From contig NZ_BIME01000003.1 of the NCBI RefSeq assembly GCF_004000925.1, positions 62,001 through 126,000 of the forward strand: a DNA stretch of 64,000 nucleotides, given 5' to 3'. The stretch is from Paenibacillus illinoisensis NBRC 15959 (GTDB lineage: Bacteria; Bacillota; Bacilli; Paenibacillales; Paenibacillaceae). A program made the position numbers and the translations under genes. The notes below the pieces were generated by a model. That model was not told the origin of the DNA and made no database searches. It saw only the letters and a program-made list of their open reading frames with translations. Below, piece by piece: positions 54,835-63,095 of this stretch; positions within the stretch are counted from its first letter, which is position 1; the number at the start of each line of letters is the position of its first letter.

Positions 54835-54848
54835 TCGAAACGTTTCGA
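54835..54848. promoter_or_regulatory. LacI-type operator upstream of GH94 gene
   Basis: TCGAAACGTTTCGA is a perfect 14-bp palindrome with the central CG typical of LacI/GalR operators. An identical copy lies upstream of the lacI-type gene at 56961. It is 28 bp before the GH94 start codon and would block transcription when bound. Confidence 0.8.
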
Positions 54849-54879
54849 ATCGACCGAAAAAGAATAGGGTTCCTCTGCA

Positions 54880-54907
54880 AACCGGCCTCTTCAAGGCCAA
54901 TCCGGTT
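54880..54907. other. Hairpin between esterase and GH94 genes
   Basis: AACCGG and CCGGTT form outer arms with an inner GGCC/GGCC pairing. No T-run follows, so it is not a standard terminator. It may be an mRNA-processing or stabilising structure, or a weak terminator after the esterase. Confidence 0.4.
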
Positions 54908-54936
54908 ACGAACCCCTGGTTTTATTTTCACGCTGG

Positions 54937-55704
54937 CTATACCTGAACAGGCAACCATTCCAGAACACGCTTGATCTTCATATCCCAATAACTCCATTCA
55001 TGGCCACCTGGCTCTTCCTCATACGTCACCTGTACATCCAGTTCCTTCATCGTATGCCGAAATGTCTGGTTGGCTTCGTACAGAAAATCTTCTGTCCCGC
55101 AGCATTGATACAATTGTGGGAACGCCGTCCCTGACGCAGCCAGTCTGCGGCTAACAGCCAGCAGATCGTCATCACTGCCTTCAATTCGCTCCGGACTCCC
55201 GAAGATGCTCTGCATTTCTGCAGGGGTGAAGTTCCCCTCGCCACGTACCCTGCTTGCCAGATCAAGCCCGCCCGAGAGGCTGGCTGCCGCAGCATATCGT
55301 TCCGGAAAACGCAGACCCAGCTTGAATGCACCATACCCGCCCATGGAAACACCTGTTACAAATGTATCTTCACGGCGGTCCGAGATGGGAAAGAGCGACT
55401 TCACGAATGCAGGCAGTTCCTCACTTATATATGTAAAATAAGACCCGCCCTGCTGCATATCCATATAGTAGCTTCGCCCTGCCGATGGCATCACAACCGC
55501 AATTCCCCGGGCCTCGGCCAATCGTTCGATGGATGAATGCCGTGTCCATTCGGAGTGGTCTGCACCGCGCCCATGCAGCAGATACAGAACAGGCAGTTTT
55601 CCATTCCGGCTTGCGCGAAGCGGTGAATGCTCAGGCAGTATAAGGGTAATGTCTGTAGACACGCTAAGACTTTCGGCGAACAACTGGCATTGAATCAAAG
55701 CCAT
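54937..55704 (-). CDS. Esterase D/tributyrin-esterase-like alpha/beta hydrolase
   Basis: This 255-residue protein has the nucleophile elbow GVSMGGYG, an oxyanion region LYLLHGRGADHSEW, and a C-terminal His in GGHEWSYWDMKI. It resembles EstA-type acetylesterases that remove acyl groups from sugars or small esters. CAGGAG precedes the ATG. Lying between the lacI-type gene and the GH94 gene on the same strand, it may deacylate a substituted glucan oligosaccharide before phosphorolysis. Confidence 0.87.
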   Translation of the reverse strand: MALIQCQLFAESLSVSTDITLILPEHSPLRASRNGKLPVLYLLHGRGADHSEWTRHSSIERLAEARGIAVVMPSAGRSYYMDMQQGGSYFTYISEELPAFVKSLFPISDRREDTFVTGVSMGGYGAFKLGLRFPERYAAAASLSGGLDLASRVRGEGNFTPAEMQSIFGSPERIEGSDDDLLAVSRRLAASGTAFPQLYQCCGTEDFLYEANQTFRHTMKELDVQVTYEEEPGGHEWSYWDMKIKRVLEWLPVQV

Positions 55705-55822
55705 TGCTTCATCTCCTGTTCAACGAGATTTACGTAAGGATCATTAGATTATTTATTTATTTAAGATACGGTCCCTTATGCTCCAGGCATACCAGGAACC
55801 ATATCCATCCAAATGCTGCTTC

Positions 55823-56839
55823 TTACGCGGGCTGGTTACCCGACTCTGCCTGCACAGAGCGTACAGATTCGCGTTCCACCATATCAATCGTCAACGTATA
55901 CGATGGATTCACGGCTTCACCATTCAGCATCTGGAACAGCAGATGTCCTGCAAGTGATCCGGCCTCGTGCTTCGGCTGCCGTACCGTCGTGAGGGGAGGA
56001 CGAACGAATTCAGACAATTGAATGTCATCAAATCCGATAACCGAAATATCATTGGGTACGGATATGCCGCTCTCTTCCAATGCCTTCAAACCACCTATAG
56101 CCATTTCGTCATTCCCGTAAAATACAGCGGTTGGAAGCTCGCCCTGCATAATCATCATTTTGGTTGCGCTATGCCCGCCTTCACGAACGAAATTGCCGCT
56201 TAGACGCCATTTGGATTTCTCCTCAAGCCCTGCTTCCTTCATGGCTCTCAGATATCCCTGGTAACGCAGGGCATTATCATACGAGTTGGATGGACCGCTA
56301 ATATAGGCAATCTTCCGGTGCCCCTCATTGATCAGGTGACGCGTAGCCAGGTATCCACCTTGTTCACCGTCAACCAGCACATTGACCAGATGGTCACCCG
56401 AAAGATGACGATCCATTACAATAATAGGAAAACGATGCCCCGCAGATTCCACCAAAATGTCATCATGGATGTTGTGTGCGAGTACAATCGCACCATCCAC
56501 TCTCTTTTCCCGCAAAAACCGGACTGCAGTCGAATCACGCCCACCCATCGAACTGCATGCAATCAGATCATATCCATTCGCAAGCGCCACATCCTGAACA
56601 CTGCGAATCAACTCCGAGTAATACGGACCCGAAAGATCAGTCAGAATTAACGCAATCGTATTCGTCCGGCTCCGTTTCAGGTCCATGGCAAAGCCGTTTT
56701 TGCGATAATTCAGTTCCCGGGCTGCCTCCAGCACTTTTGCCTTGGTCTTGGCGCTAACCTTGCTGTCCCCGTTTAATGCATAGGAAGCGGTCGAGAGCGC
56801 CACACCTGCCAGCTTTGCCACATCCTTAATCGTTGCCAT
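55823..56839 (-). CDS. LacI/GalR family transcriptional regulator
   Basis: This 338-residue protein has an N-terminal LacI HTH and hinge (ATIKDVAKLAGVALSTASYALNG) and a periplasmic-binding-like effector domain. It is encoded upstream of the esterase and GH94 genes. Palindromes at 54835 and 56961 are identical, and a third at 57134 differs in one base, so autoregulation and control of GH94 are likely. The effector is probably a glucan oligosaccharide or its breakdown product. Confidence 0.92.
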   Translation of the reverse strand: MATIKDVAKLAGVALSTASYALNGDSKVSAKTKAKVLEAARELNYRKNGFAMDLKRSRTNTIALILTDLSGPYYSELIRSVQDVALANGYDLIACSSMGGRDSTAVRFLREKRVDGAIVLAHNIHDDILVESAGHRFPIIVMDRHLSGDHLVNVLVDGEQGGYLATRHLINEGHRKIAYISGPSNSYDNALRYQGYLRAMKEAGLEEKSKWRLSGNFVREGGHSATKMMIMQGELPTAVFYGNDEMAIGGLKALEESGISVPNDISVIGFDDIQLSEFVRPPLTTVRQPKHEAGSLAGHLLFQMLNGEAVNPSYTLTIDMVERESVRSVQAESGNQPA

Positions 56840-56960
56840 TCCACGTTCGCTCCTTCTAACTTGACCAATTTCATAAGTTACCTACATTTTATACTGTAAA
56901 TGGTTGTGACAACCACCAAATTCTATACTATATCATTGAATGATAGCCGTTTCTATTCAA

Positions 56961-56974
56961 TCGAAACGTTTCGA
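56961..56974. promoter_or_regulatory. LacI-type operator upstream of lacI-type gene
   Basis: This is TCGAAACGTTTCGA, identical to the operator in front of the GH94 gene. It is about 122 bp upstream of the regulator start codon in a 458-bp intergenic region that otherwise holds no gene. Confidence 0.8.
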
Positions 56975-57133
56975 AGCGATATCAAAAAAAATTCTTCCAT
57001 TTCACTTCTTGCCCAATGGCTCATTCGGACCAGCTTTAACTGGGGATCCATTATCATCGAGATAAACCCTTCAATGTACACCCAACAGGCAGTTCATTAC
57101 AAAAATTGTATGGACATGCTTCTTGGCAAGACA

Positions 57134-57147
57134 TTGAAACGTTTCGA
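57134..57147. promoter_or_regulatory. Third LacI-type operator
   Basis: TTGAAACGTTTCGA matches the other two operators in 13 of 14 positions. Its centre is 173 bp from the 56961 copy, so DNA looping between the two is possible. It is about 150 bp upstream of the divergent btr-like gene. Confidence 0.65.
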
Positions 57148-57297
57148 CATTTTTATTATAGTCGGTGTTGATAGCGATTTCAACCTCTTTATTCATTTTC
57201 GCTGAAATAAATGGACTTCCTGATCCAGGTAACCACATTCAACAATTATGGTATATACTGCATATTAACTCAAACCAAGTAAGGAGACACCTGTGTT

Positions 57298-58932
57298 ATG
57301 AGCTATATAGAGCAAAGTGAAGATCAACATCCTCTAACCCAAAACGGGCCTATGCACGAGATTCGGTCCCTTCCACCGGTGATGTACAAGCTGCGCTACC
57401 TGGTTCATTTTCATGACCAAGAGGCCTTTTCTCGCACAGATGAAGACTGGAACAGATTGCATGTGATTTATGTCGTTACATCGGGTCAGGCAAGACTGAT
57501 CAGCATGGATCGCAATTTGACGGTAAATACCGGGTCTGTAGTGGTTCGGCAGGCCGGAACCTTGATTCAGCATGAACAGACACGCGGCTCTCTATCGCCG
57601 GTACAAGGGATTGCTATAGCTTTTGAAGGCACCGACATTGAATCGCCGCGCTGGCCGTTTGGAACACCTGCATCCATTGCGAACCGCGGGATTGCCGATA
57701 TGGCATTCGAGCTGATGCTTGCCTGTTCCAAAAGCGAGGCGCCCGGCCTGTTCAAACCCCACATGCTATTCTATCAGCTGCTTGATGCGTTATACGATCA
57801 TTCTGTCCGTTCGAGCCGCAATGAGCATTCATGGCTGGACCTTGTCATCAGACACATTCATGACAAAGTTGACCATCCACTGACACGAGATCAATTGGCG
57901 AGGGATGCCAATGTGAGCCCCGAACACTTTTCGCGGGAATTCAAGAAGCATACCGGTCTTACCTTTGTAGAATATGTCACCCGCCTTAGAATCCGATTGG
58001 CACAAGAGCGTCTGCTATTCGCCAATCCCACACTGCAGGAGCTCGCACAGCTGACAGGCTACCGGGATATTTTCTATTTAAGCCGCAAATTCAAGCAGAT
58101 GGTTGGAACCGCGCCAACCTTTTACCGAAAGACGCCCAAGAAGATTGTATCCCTAACTTATAACTATACCGCTTCTCTGCTGGCACTGGGCTATACCCCC
58201 TACATGGGAGCTGTGCCCTCCTGGATGGAAGATAAACTGGCCCAAAATGGACAGCAATCCTTCATACAACACTCCGAATATGAACTGTTTACCCGGCTTG
58301 ATCTGATTGCAGACTCCGGTGCTGACGTCATCATCGGTTACGCGCCTCACTCCAGCACGGATGAACTGCGCCAGATCGCACCAACCATTCTGATGCCATT
58401 CGAGAAAATGGATTGGCAGGAGCAATTCCTTCAGCTGGGCCGGGTTACAGGCCTGGAGAACAATGCCAAGGTATTGCTAAGTCGGTATGATCAGCTTCAG
58501 GCAGACGCCAATCATATGCTGGACTCATCGATCGGCACGAGAGGATCAGCTATATGCATCTTTTGGACTGGCAAAAGCGGAGCCTATGTATATGGCCAAG
58601 GCTGGGGGAGGGCCTCACATATCCTGTATCAATCATTGGGCTTCACTCCCCCCGCACGTATGGAGAAGGATGGCCAGTTACTCACAGGTTATGTACATGT
58701 GCCCACTTCGGACATTCATCTGTATGCTGCTGATCACATATTTATGGCTTACCCTTCAGATCCAGAGGAGCGACAGGCTCTGGAAATACTCCTAAGTCAG
58801 GGGCAATGGAGCAGCCTTGGCGCTGTTCGAAATGGACAAGTCTACGAGATTGAAGCTGACATGTTTTACGGATTTGATCCACTATCGGTTATTGAACAGC
58901 TGCAGACTATAGTGCATAAACTCACATCATAA
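57298..58932 (+). CDS. Btr-like regulator: AraC HTH fused to siderophore-binding domain
   Basis: This 544-residue cytoplasmic protein has an N-terminal cupin-like part, an AraC-type double HTH (about 180-285, TRDQLARDANVSPEHFSREFKKH and LQELAQLTGYRDIFYLSRKF) and a C-terminal FepB/FeuA-like ligand domain (about 285-544). The arrangement is that of Bacillus Btr, which senses Fe-bacillibactin and activates feuABC. AAGGAG is 11 nt before the ATG. A receptor lipoprotein gene with a Fur box follows 109 bp downstream, the probable target. Confidence 0.9.
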   Translation: MSYIEQSEDQHPLTQNGPMHEIRSLPPVMYKLRYLVHFHDQEAFSRTDEDWNRLHVIYVVTSGQARLISMDRNLTVNTGSVVVRQAGTLIQHEQTRGSLSPVQGIAIAFEGTDIESPRWPFGTPASIANRGIADMAFELMLACSKSEAPGLFKPHMLFYQLLDALYDHSVRSSRNEHSWLDLVIRHIHDKVDHPLTRDQLARDANVSPEHFSREFKKHTGLTFVEYVTRLRIRLAQERLLFANPTLQELAQLTGYRDIFYLSRKFKQMVGTAPTFYRKTPKKIVSLTYNYTASLLALGYTPYMGAVPSWMEDKLAQNGQQSFIQHSEYELFTRLDLIADSGADVIIGYAPHSSTDELRQIAPTILMPFEKMDWQEQFLQLGRVTGLENNAKVLLSRYDQLQADANHMLDSSIGTRGSAICIFWTGKSGAYVYGQGWGRASHILYQSLGFTPPARMEKDGQLLTGYVHVPTSDIHLYAADHIFMAYPSDPEERQALEILLSQGQWSSLGAVRNGQVYEIEADMFYGFDPLSVIEQLQTIVHKLTS

Positions 58933-58964
58933 TTGTCCATGGAACACTGATCATAGTTGTCCAT
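58933..58964 (+). promoter_or_regulatory. Direct repeats, candidate activator site
   Basis: TTGTCCAT occurs at 58933-58940 and 58957-58964, 24 bp apart on the same face of the helix to within about two bases. The second copy abuts the -35 box of the receptor promoter. This is the position expected for an AraC-type activator such as the upstream Btr-like protein. Confidence 0.5.
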
Positions 58965-59018
58965 TTACAAATATTAAATCTTCCTCTATGTTATTAATGA
59001 GAATAATAATCATTATTA
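58964..59018 (+). promoter_or_regulatory. Receptor gene promoter with Fur box
   Basis: TTTACA (58964-58969), a 17-bp spacer and TATGTT (58987-58992) form a moderate sigma-A promoter. TAATAAT-C-ATTATTA at 59004-59018 is a perfect 7-1-7 palindrome like the Fur box, placed just downstream of the expected start point. The region therefore shows activation upstream and iron repression downstream. Confidence 0.7.
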
Positions 59019-59041
59019 ATTGTCACAGGGGGAACTTACCG

Positions 59042-60070
59042 ATGTTTGCCGTCAAAAAACGCTTTTCCGGCTTGCTGCTTATGCTAGCCATAATCATGAT
59101 CCTGTCTGCCTGTAGTAACGGTGCAGGCTCCAGCGCTGCAGAACAGACCGCCACAGGAACGGAATCTGCATCCGGTTCAACAGAGGCAACCACAGAGTCC
59201 TCGACCGATTCGGGTACTTCCGCTAGTGCAACAAGGATCTATAAATCCCTAAGCGGGGATGTTGAGATCCCGGCCGAACCCAAGCGTATTGTTACGGATA
59301 TGTACGTAAGTGATCTGCTTGCTCTTGGTGTAAAGCCCGTTGGTGCAGTTAATTACTACCTGGATAATCCGTTCTATGCGGATCAGGTCGCAGACGTCGA
59401 AGGTATTGGTGACCGCGGCGCCGTATCTCTCGAAAAGGTTGTTGAATTGAATCCGGATCTGATCATTACCTATTCTGCTGATGCTGAAGAGATTGAAAAA
59501 TATCAAAAAATAGCACCTACCGTTGTCATTCCCTACGGCACATTCACCAATGTGCATGACGAAATCCGTGGATTCGGGGAACTGATGAACAAATCCGAAG
59601 AAGCCGAAGCATGGCTAAAATCATATGACGAGAGCATTGAAGCCTCCCGCGCTAAGGTAAAAGCAGTGATTAAGCCCGAGGAAACGTTCTCGATTCTTGA
59701 AGTATCCGACAAGAGTTACTATGGTTACGGGGATAATTTTGGCCGCGGTGGACAGGCCGTCTATCGTGCATTGGAACTTGCACCGCTCGAGATCACCAAG
59801 AAAGAACTCATGGGTGATACGCAGTGGAAGGAAATTTCGCGAGAGGTCATCGGTGATTATGCAGGGGATCATATTTTCCTGACCGTGAGTGAGGGTAATG
59901 CCAATTACCAAGGCGATGCTATCTGGCAGAACCTGCCGGCTGTGAAGAACAACCAGGTGTACGAACTACAGGAGGACCGCTACTGGTACTTTGATCCGAT
60001 CGCAATCCAGGGTCAAGCAGAAGAATTCGCTGATATGATCGTGGAACGTGCACAGCAGAACCGCAAGTAA
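59042..60070 (+). CDS. Iron-siderophore ABC transporter substrate-binding lipoprotein (FeuA-like)
   Basis: This 342-residue protein has a lipoprotein signal with lipobox LSAC (C24) and a Ser/Thr-rich linker. A FepB-type two-lobe fold follows, joined by a helical spine (EPKRIVTDMYVSDLLALGV; PDLIITYSADAEEIEKYQKI). It should bind a ferric siderophore at the cell surface. The ATG at 59042 follows AGGGGG; the upstream in-frame extension overlaps the Fur box and is not used. No FeuB/FeuC permease genes follow; instead there is an exporter-fold ABC protein. Confidence 0.9.
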   Translation: MFAVKKRFSGLLLMLAIIMILSACSNGAGSSAAEQTATGTESASGSTEATTESSTDSGTSASATRIYKSLSGDVEIPAEPKRIVTDMYVSDLLALGVKPVGAVNYYLDNPFYADQVADVEGIGDRGAVSLEKVVELNPDLIITYSADAEEIEKYQKIAPTVVIPYGTFTNVHDEIRGFGELMNKSEEAEAWLKSYDESIEASRAKVKAVIKPEETFSILEVSDKSYYGYGDNFGRGGQAVYRALELAPLEITKKELMGDTQWKEISREVIGDYAGDHIFLTVSEGNANYQGDAIWQNLPAVKNNQVYELQEDRYWYFDPIAIQGQAEEFADMIVERAQQNRK

Positions 60071-60168
60071 ATAGCATTTATAAAATATATCCATCATGAC
60101 TGAACGCTATGTCCGGACAGGCCTTGAAGCCTGCCTGGGCTTTTGCGTTATAGAAGGGAGAAATACAT

Positions 60169-61881
60169 ATGCTTCGCCGTTTCATGGCATATTACCGCCC
60201 CTACAGGGGACTTTTTATTCTGGATTTCTCTTGTGCCATTGCAGCTGCCCTGCTGGAACTCGTGTTTCCGCTGGCAGTAAACCAGGTGGTGGACAAGCTG
60301 CTCCCTGAGGGCAACTGGTCCATGATTTTAACCGCATGTGCCGCTTTACTCGGCATCTATCTGCTTAGTTCCTTTTTCCATTTTGCAGTCACCTATTGGG
60401 GACATAAGCTCGGGATTAACATTGAATCCGATATGCGGAGAGAACTGTTCACACGTGTACAGAAACAGTCCTTCCGCTTCTTCGACAATAACAAGACAGG
60501 CCACCTTGTTTCACGTATGACCAATGATCTGATGGATATTGGGGAAATTGCGCACCACGGACCGGAGGATTTATTTATTGCCCTGATGACGCTGGCCGGT
60601 GCCTTCGGTATCATGCTCAGCATCAATTGGCAGCTCGCTGTACTGACCTTTATTATCGTGCCGCTGATGATCTACCTGTCCCTGTATTTCAGCCGCAAAA
60701 TGTCCAGTGCCTTCAAACGCATGTTTGCCGATATTGCAGACTATAATGCTCGGGTCGAAAACACGGTCAGCGGAATCCGTGTGGTACAGGCTTTTGCCAA
60801 TGAAAATCACGAAATCGGTCGTTTTACTGAAAATAATGAACGCTTCCGCCTTACCAAACTGATCACCTACCGCATTATGGCGTGGAACTCCTCGCTTAGT
60901 TTTATTTTGATGAAGTTCGTCTCGCTGTTTGTGCTGGTATGCGGAACATGGTTTGTCATTCAAGGAAGTATGACCTACGGGGAATTTATCGCCTTCGTGA
61001 TGCTGTCGAATATTTTCCTGGGTCCGATCAAACAGATTAACTCTGTCATTGAAACCTATCCGAAAGGCATTGCTGGTTTCAAGCGGTACCTGGAACTTCT
61101 CGAAGCTGTGCCAGATGTAGAAGATACACCGCAGGCCAAGCCCATCACAAGCGTAAGCGGAGATATCGCTTTCCATAATGTTAGCTTTTCCTATGGTGAA
61201 CATAAGCCTACATTGGACCAGGTCAATCTGGAGATTCAAGCCGGGCAGACCGTTGCACTGGTTGGACCCTCCGGAGCGGGCAAATCCACGCTGTGCAGCC
61301 TGATCCCGCGCTTCTATGATGTGGATGCTGGCCATATCACCATTGATGGGATTCCAGTGAAAGATATGACGCTGGAGTCGCTGCGCTCCAATATCGGCAT
61401 TGTACAGCAGGACATATTCCTGTTTGATGGCACCATTCGTGAAAATATAGCTTACGGCAAATTGAATGCATCGGATGAGGAAATCTGGGAAGCCATCCGC
61501 CGGGCACAATTGGAAGAGCTGGTACGGTCACAGCCGGAAGGTCTCGACACCATGATTGGTGAACGCGGCGTGAAATTGTCCGGCGGACAGAAACAGCGCC
61601 TGTCCATCGCGCGCATGATTCTGAAAAATCCGCCCATCCTCATCCTGGACGAAGCGACTTCGGCTCTGGATACCGAAACAGAAGCTGCCATTCAGCTGGC
61701 GCTGTCCGAGCTGGCTCAGGGACGTACAACGCTCGTTATTGCGCACCGACTGGCAACCATCCGGCACGCGGACCGCATTATTGTCGTAGAGAACGGTGGC
61801 GTAGCCGAACAAGGCAGCCATGATGAACTTCTCGAGCGGGAAGGCTCCTATAGCCGACTGCATCAGGCACAATTCGGATAA
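60169..61881 (+). CDS. Exporter-fold ABC transporter (permease and ATPase fused)
   Basis: This 570-residue half transporter has six membrane helices (about 1-310) and a nucleotide-binding domain with Walker A GPSGAGKST (366-374), signature LSGGQKQR (470-477), Walker B ILILDEATSALD and an H-loop in VIAHRLATI. It should act as a homodimer. GAAGGGAG precedes the ATG. It is 98 bp downstream of the siderophore receptor with no clear terminator between. It might export a siderophore or drug, or import a ferric siderophore as IrtAB/YbtPQ do. Confidence 0.9.
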   Translation: MLRRFMAYYRPYRGLFILDFSCAIAAALLELVFPLAVNQVVDKLLPEGNWSMILTACAALLGIYLLSSFFHFAVTYWGHKLGINIESDMRRELFTRVQKQSFRFFDNNKTGHLVSRMTNDLMDIGEIAHHGPEDLFIALMTLAGAFGIMLSINWQLAVLTFIIVPLMIYLSLYFSRKMSSAFKRMFADIADYNARVENTVSGIRVVQAFANENHEIGRFTENNERFRLTKLITYRIMAWNSSLSFILMKFVSLFVLVCGTWFVIQGSMTYGEFIAFVMLSNIFLGPIKQINSVIETYPKGIAGFKRYLELLEAVPDVEDTPQAKPITSVSGDIAFHNVSFSYGEHKPTLDQVNLEIQAGQTVALVGPSGAGKSTLCSLIPRFYDVDAGHITIDGIPVKDMTLESLRSNIGIVQQDIFLFDGTIRENIAYGKLNASDEEIWEAIRRAQLEELVRSQPEGLDTMIGERGVKLSGGQKQRLSIARMILKNPPILILDEATSALDTETEAAIQLALSELAQGRTTLVIAHRLATIRHADRIIVVENGGVAEQGSHDELLEREGSYSRLHQAQFG

Positions 61882-61907
61882 AGTGCTTCATTTACATTGT
61901 TAGCTCA

Positions 61908-61946
61908 AATACCCTTCCCCCTGACTTATCGGAGGAAGGGTGTTTT
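61908..61946 (+). terminator. Terminator of iron locus
   Basis: ACCCTTCC (61911-61918) pairs with GGAAGGGT (61934-61941) and is followed by GTTTT. It ends the receptor-ABC unit. Confidence 0.7.
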
Positions 61947-61984
61947 ACTAAATTAGAGTATGCCAAGCTACACCCTAAATTCGC

Positions 61985-62899
61985 TTATTTTTTTACAACA
62001 TGGATAAAATGAATCGTCTCAAATGCAGTCAATTCATCGGTACGATTGTTGAAATATCGCTGCTGGATATCTTCAGGGGACAAATGCTCATAGATGAGAA
62101 GTCCTGCATCCGCCAACAGACCTTCGATCTCATGATACGCGAAACAGGATTGCATTGGCTCGCCGGAGGACGCAGCCAGCTTCAACATGTTCTCTACCCG
62201 ATTAAATATGCCTTTCTCCTCAAAGAGTCGTTCATCCGCATAATCCAGTACCATCGAGCTTCCGGATGGAAGGTTGGCAAAAGCCTGCCGCAAAAGATTG
62301 AACAATACCTCTTTGGACAGGTAATACGAAACGCCAAGCAGGCTGAGGAACGTTCTCTGATTTTTGAAACCTCTGCTGGTCAGATTTTCATAAGCAAACC
62401 CATGCGCAAAGTCCATTGGGATCAAGTGCAGGTTGCTTGGGATTGACAGGTTGGCCAAACTCAGCCTATCACTCTTAAACTGCTGCGTAGCCGGATGGTC
62501 AACTTCAAAGATATTCAGCCTGTCGCTCAGTTCCGGGGTTCTTAACGCAAAGGTATCCATTCCGGCTCCCAGAATGACATATTGTCTGGCCCCCAGGTTG
62601 ACTTCATGGAGCACTACCTGCTCGCAATAGGCTGCCCTCGCCAAAGCAATGGGAGACAGCTGAACATGGGTGATCCACCTCAATATTTTATCGGGGTCCT
62701 CCTTCACCATATCGGCCATTTCTGGATTAAAAAAATGAATGCCCTGCACCATTTGCTCCCGAATCAGTTTAAACTCCTGTGGAGAAATCAGAGCCTTGGC
62801 TATGTGGTCATCGAAAATCAAAGGTGAGTCATACTGACTGTGATAGGCGCGGCCAAAGGCCGAGATCAAAGACGTAATGCTGGATTCATTTGGCTTCAT
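61985..62899 (-). CDS. Class I SAM-dependent methyltransferase (LCMT/TIGR00027-like)
   Basis: This 304-residue protein belongs to the leucine-carboxyl-methyltransferase-like group used in secondary metabolism and in mycobacteria. The SAM site is YVILGAGMDTFALR, followed by an acidic FEVDHPATQQFK loop. LSLLGVSYYLSKE and MVLDYADERLF are further family segments. The ATG at 62899 follows GGGGGG. The substrate is unknown. A perfect consensus promoter and a hairpin in the 72-nt leader indicate strong, possibly attenuated expression, unlike its neighbours. Confidence 0.85.
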   Translation of the reverse strand: MKPNESSITSLISAFGRAYHSQYDSPLIFDDHIAKALISPQEFKLIREQMVQGIHFFNPEMADMVKEDPDKILRWITHVQLSPIALARAAYCEQVVLHEVNLGARQYVILGAGMDTFALRTPELSDRLNIFEVDHPATQQFKSDRLSLANLSIPSNLHLIPMDFAHGFAYENLTSRGFKNQRTFLSLLGVSYYLSKEVLFNLLRQAFANLPSGSSMVLDYADERLFEEKGIFNRVENMLKLAASSGEPMQSCFAYHEIEGLLADAGLLIYEHLSPEDIQQRYFNNRTDELTAFETIHFIHVVKK

Positions 62900-62912
62900 A
62901 TTTATCCCCCCG

Positions 62913-62949
62913 CACAACAAAATAAGGTCCCCCTGGCCAGGAGAACCTT
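62913..62949 (-). promoter_or_regulatory. Leader hairpin, candidate transcription attenuator
   Basis: Bases 62924-62949 fold into a 13-bp stem with essentially no loop (two G-U pairs) centred on CTGGCCAG. On the minus strand, TTATTTTGTTG follows, resembling a weak intrinsic terminator. It lies between the promoter and the ribosome binding site of the methyltransferase gene. Confidence 0.55.
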
Positions 62950-62977
62950 AGTATATACGGAATCAAATAATATGTAA

Positions 62978-63006
62978 ATTATAGCATAAAAACACATTTT
63001 TGTCAA
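62978..63006 (-). promoter_or_regulatory. Perfect consensus sigma-A promoter
   Basis: TTGACA (63001-63006), a 17-bp spacer and TATAAT (62978-62983) match the consensus at every position. A TGC preceding the -10 box forms an extended -10. The expected start point is near 62971. Confidence 0.85.
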
Positions 63007-63095
63007 TCAAAATTTTGTGGAACATGCAGACATGCTGGATGGATCTTCTGCTCGTCTAACATGTCTGCTCCAATGATACTCCTACCTGGAAGACT

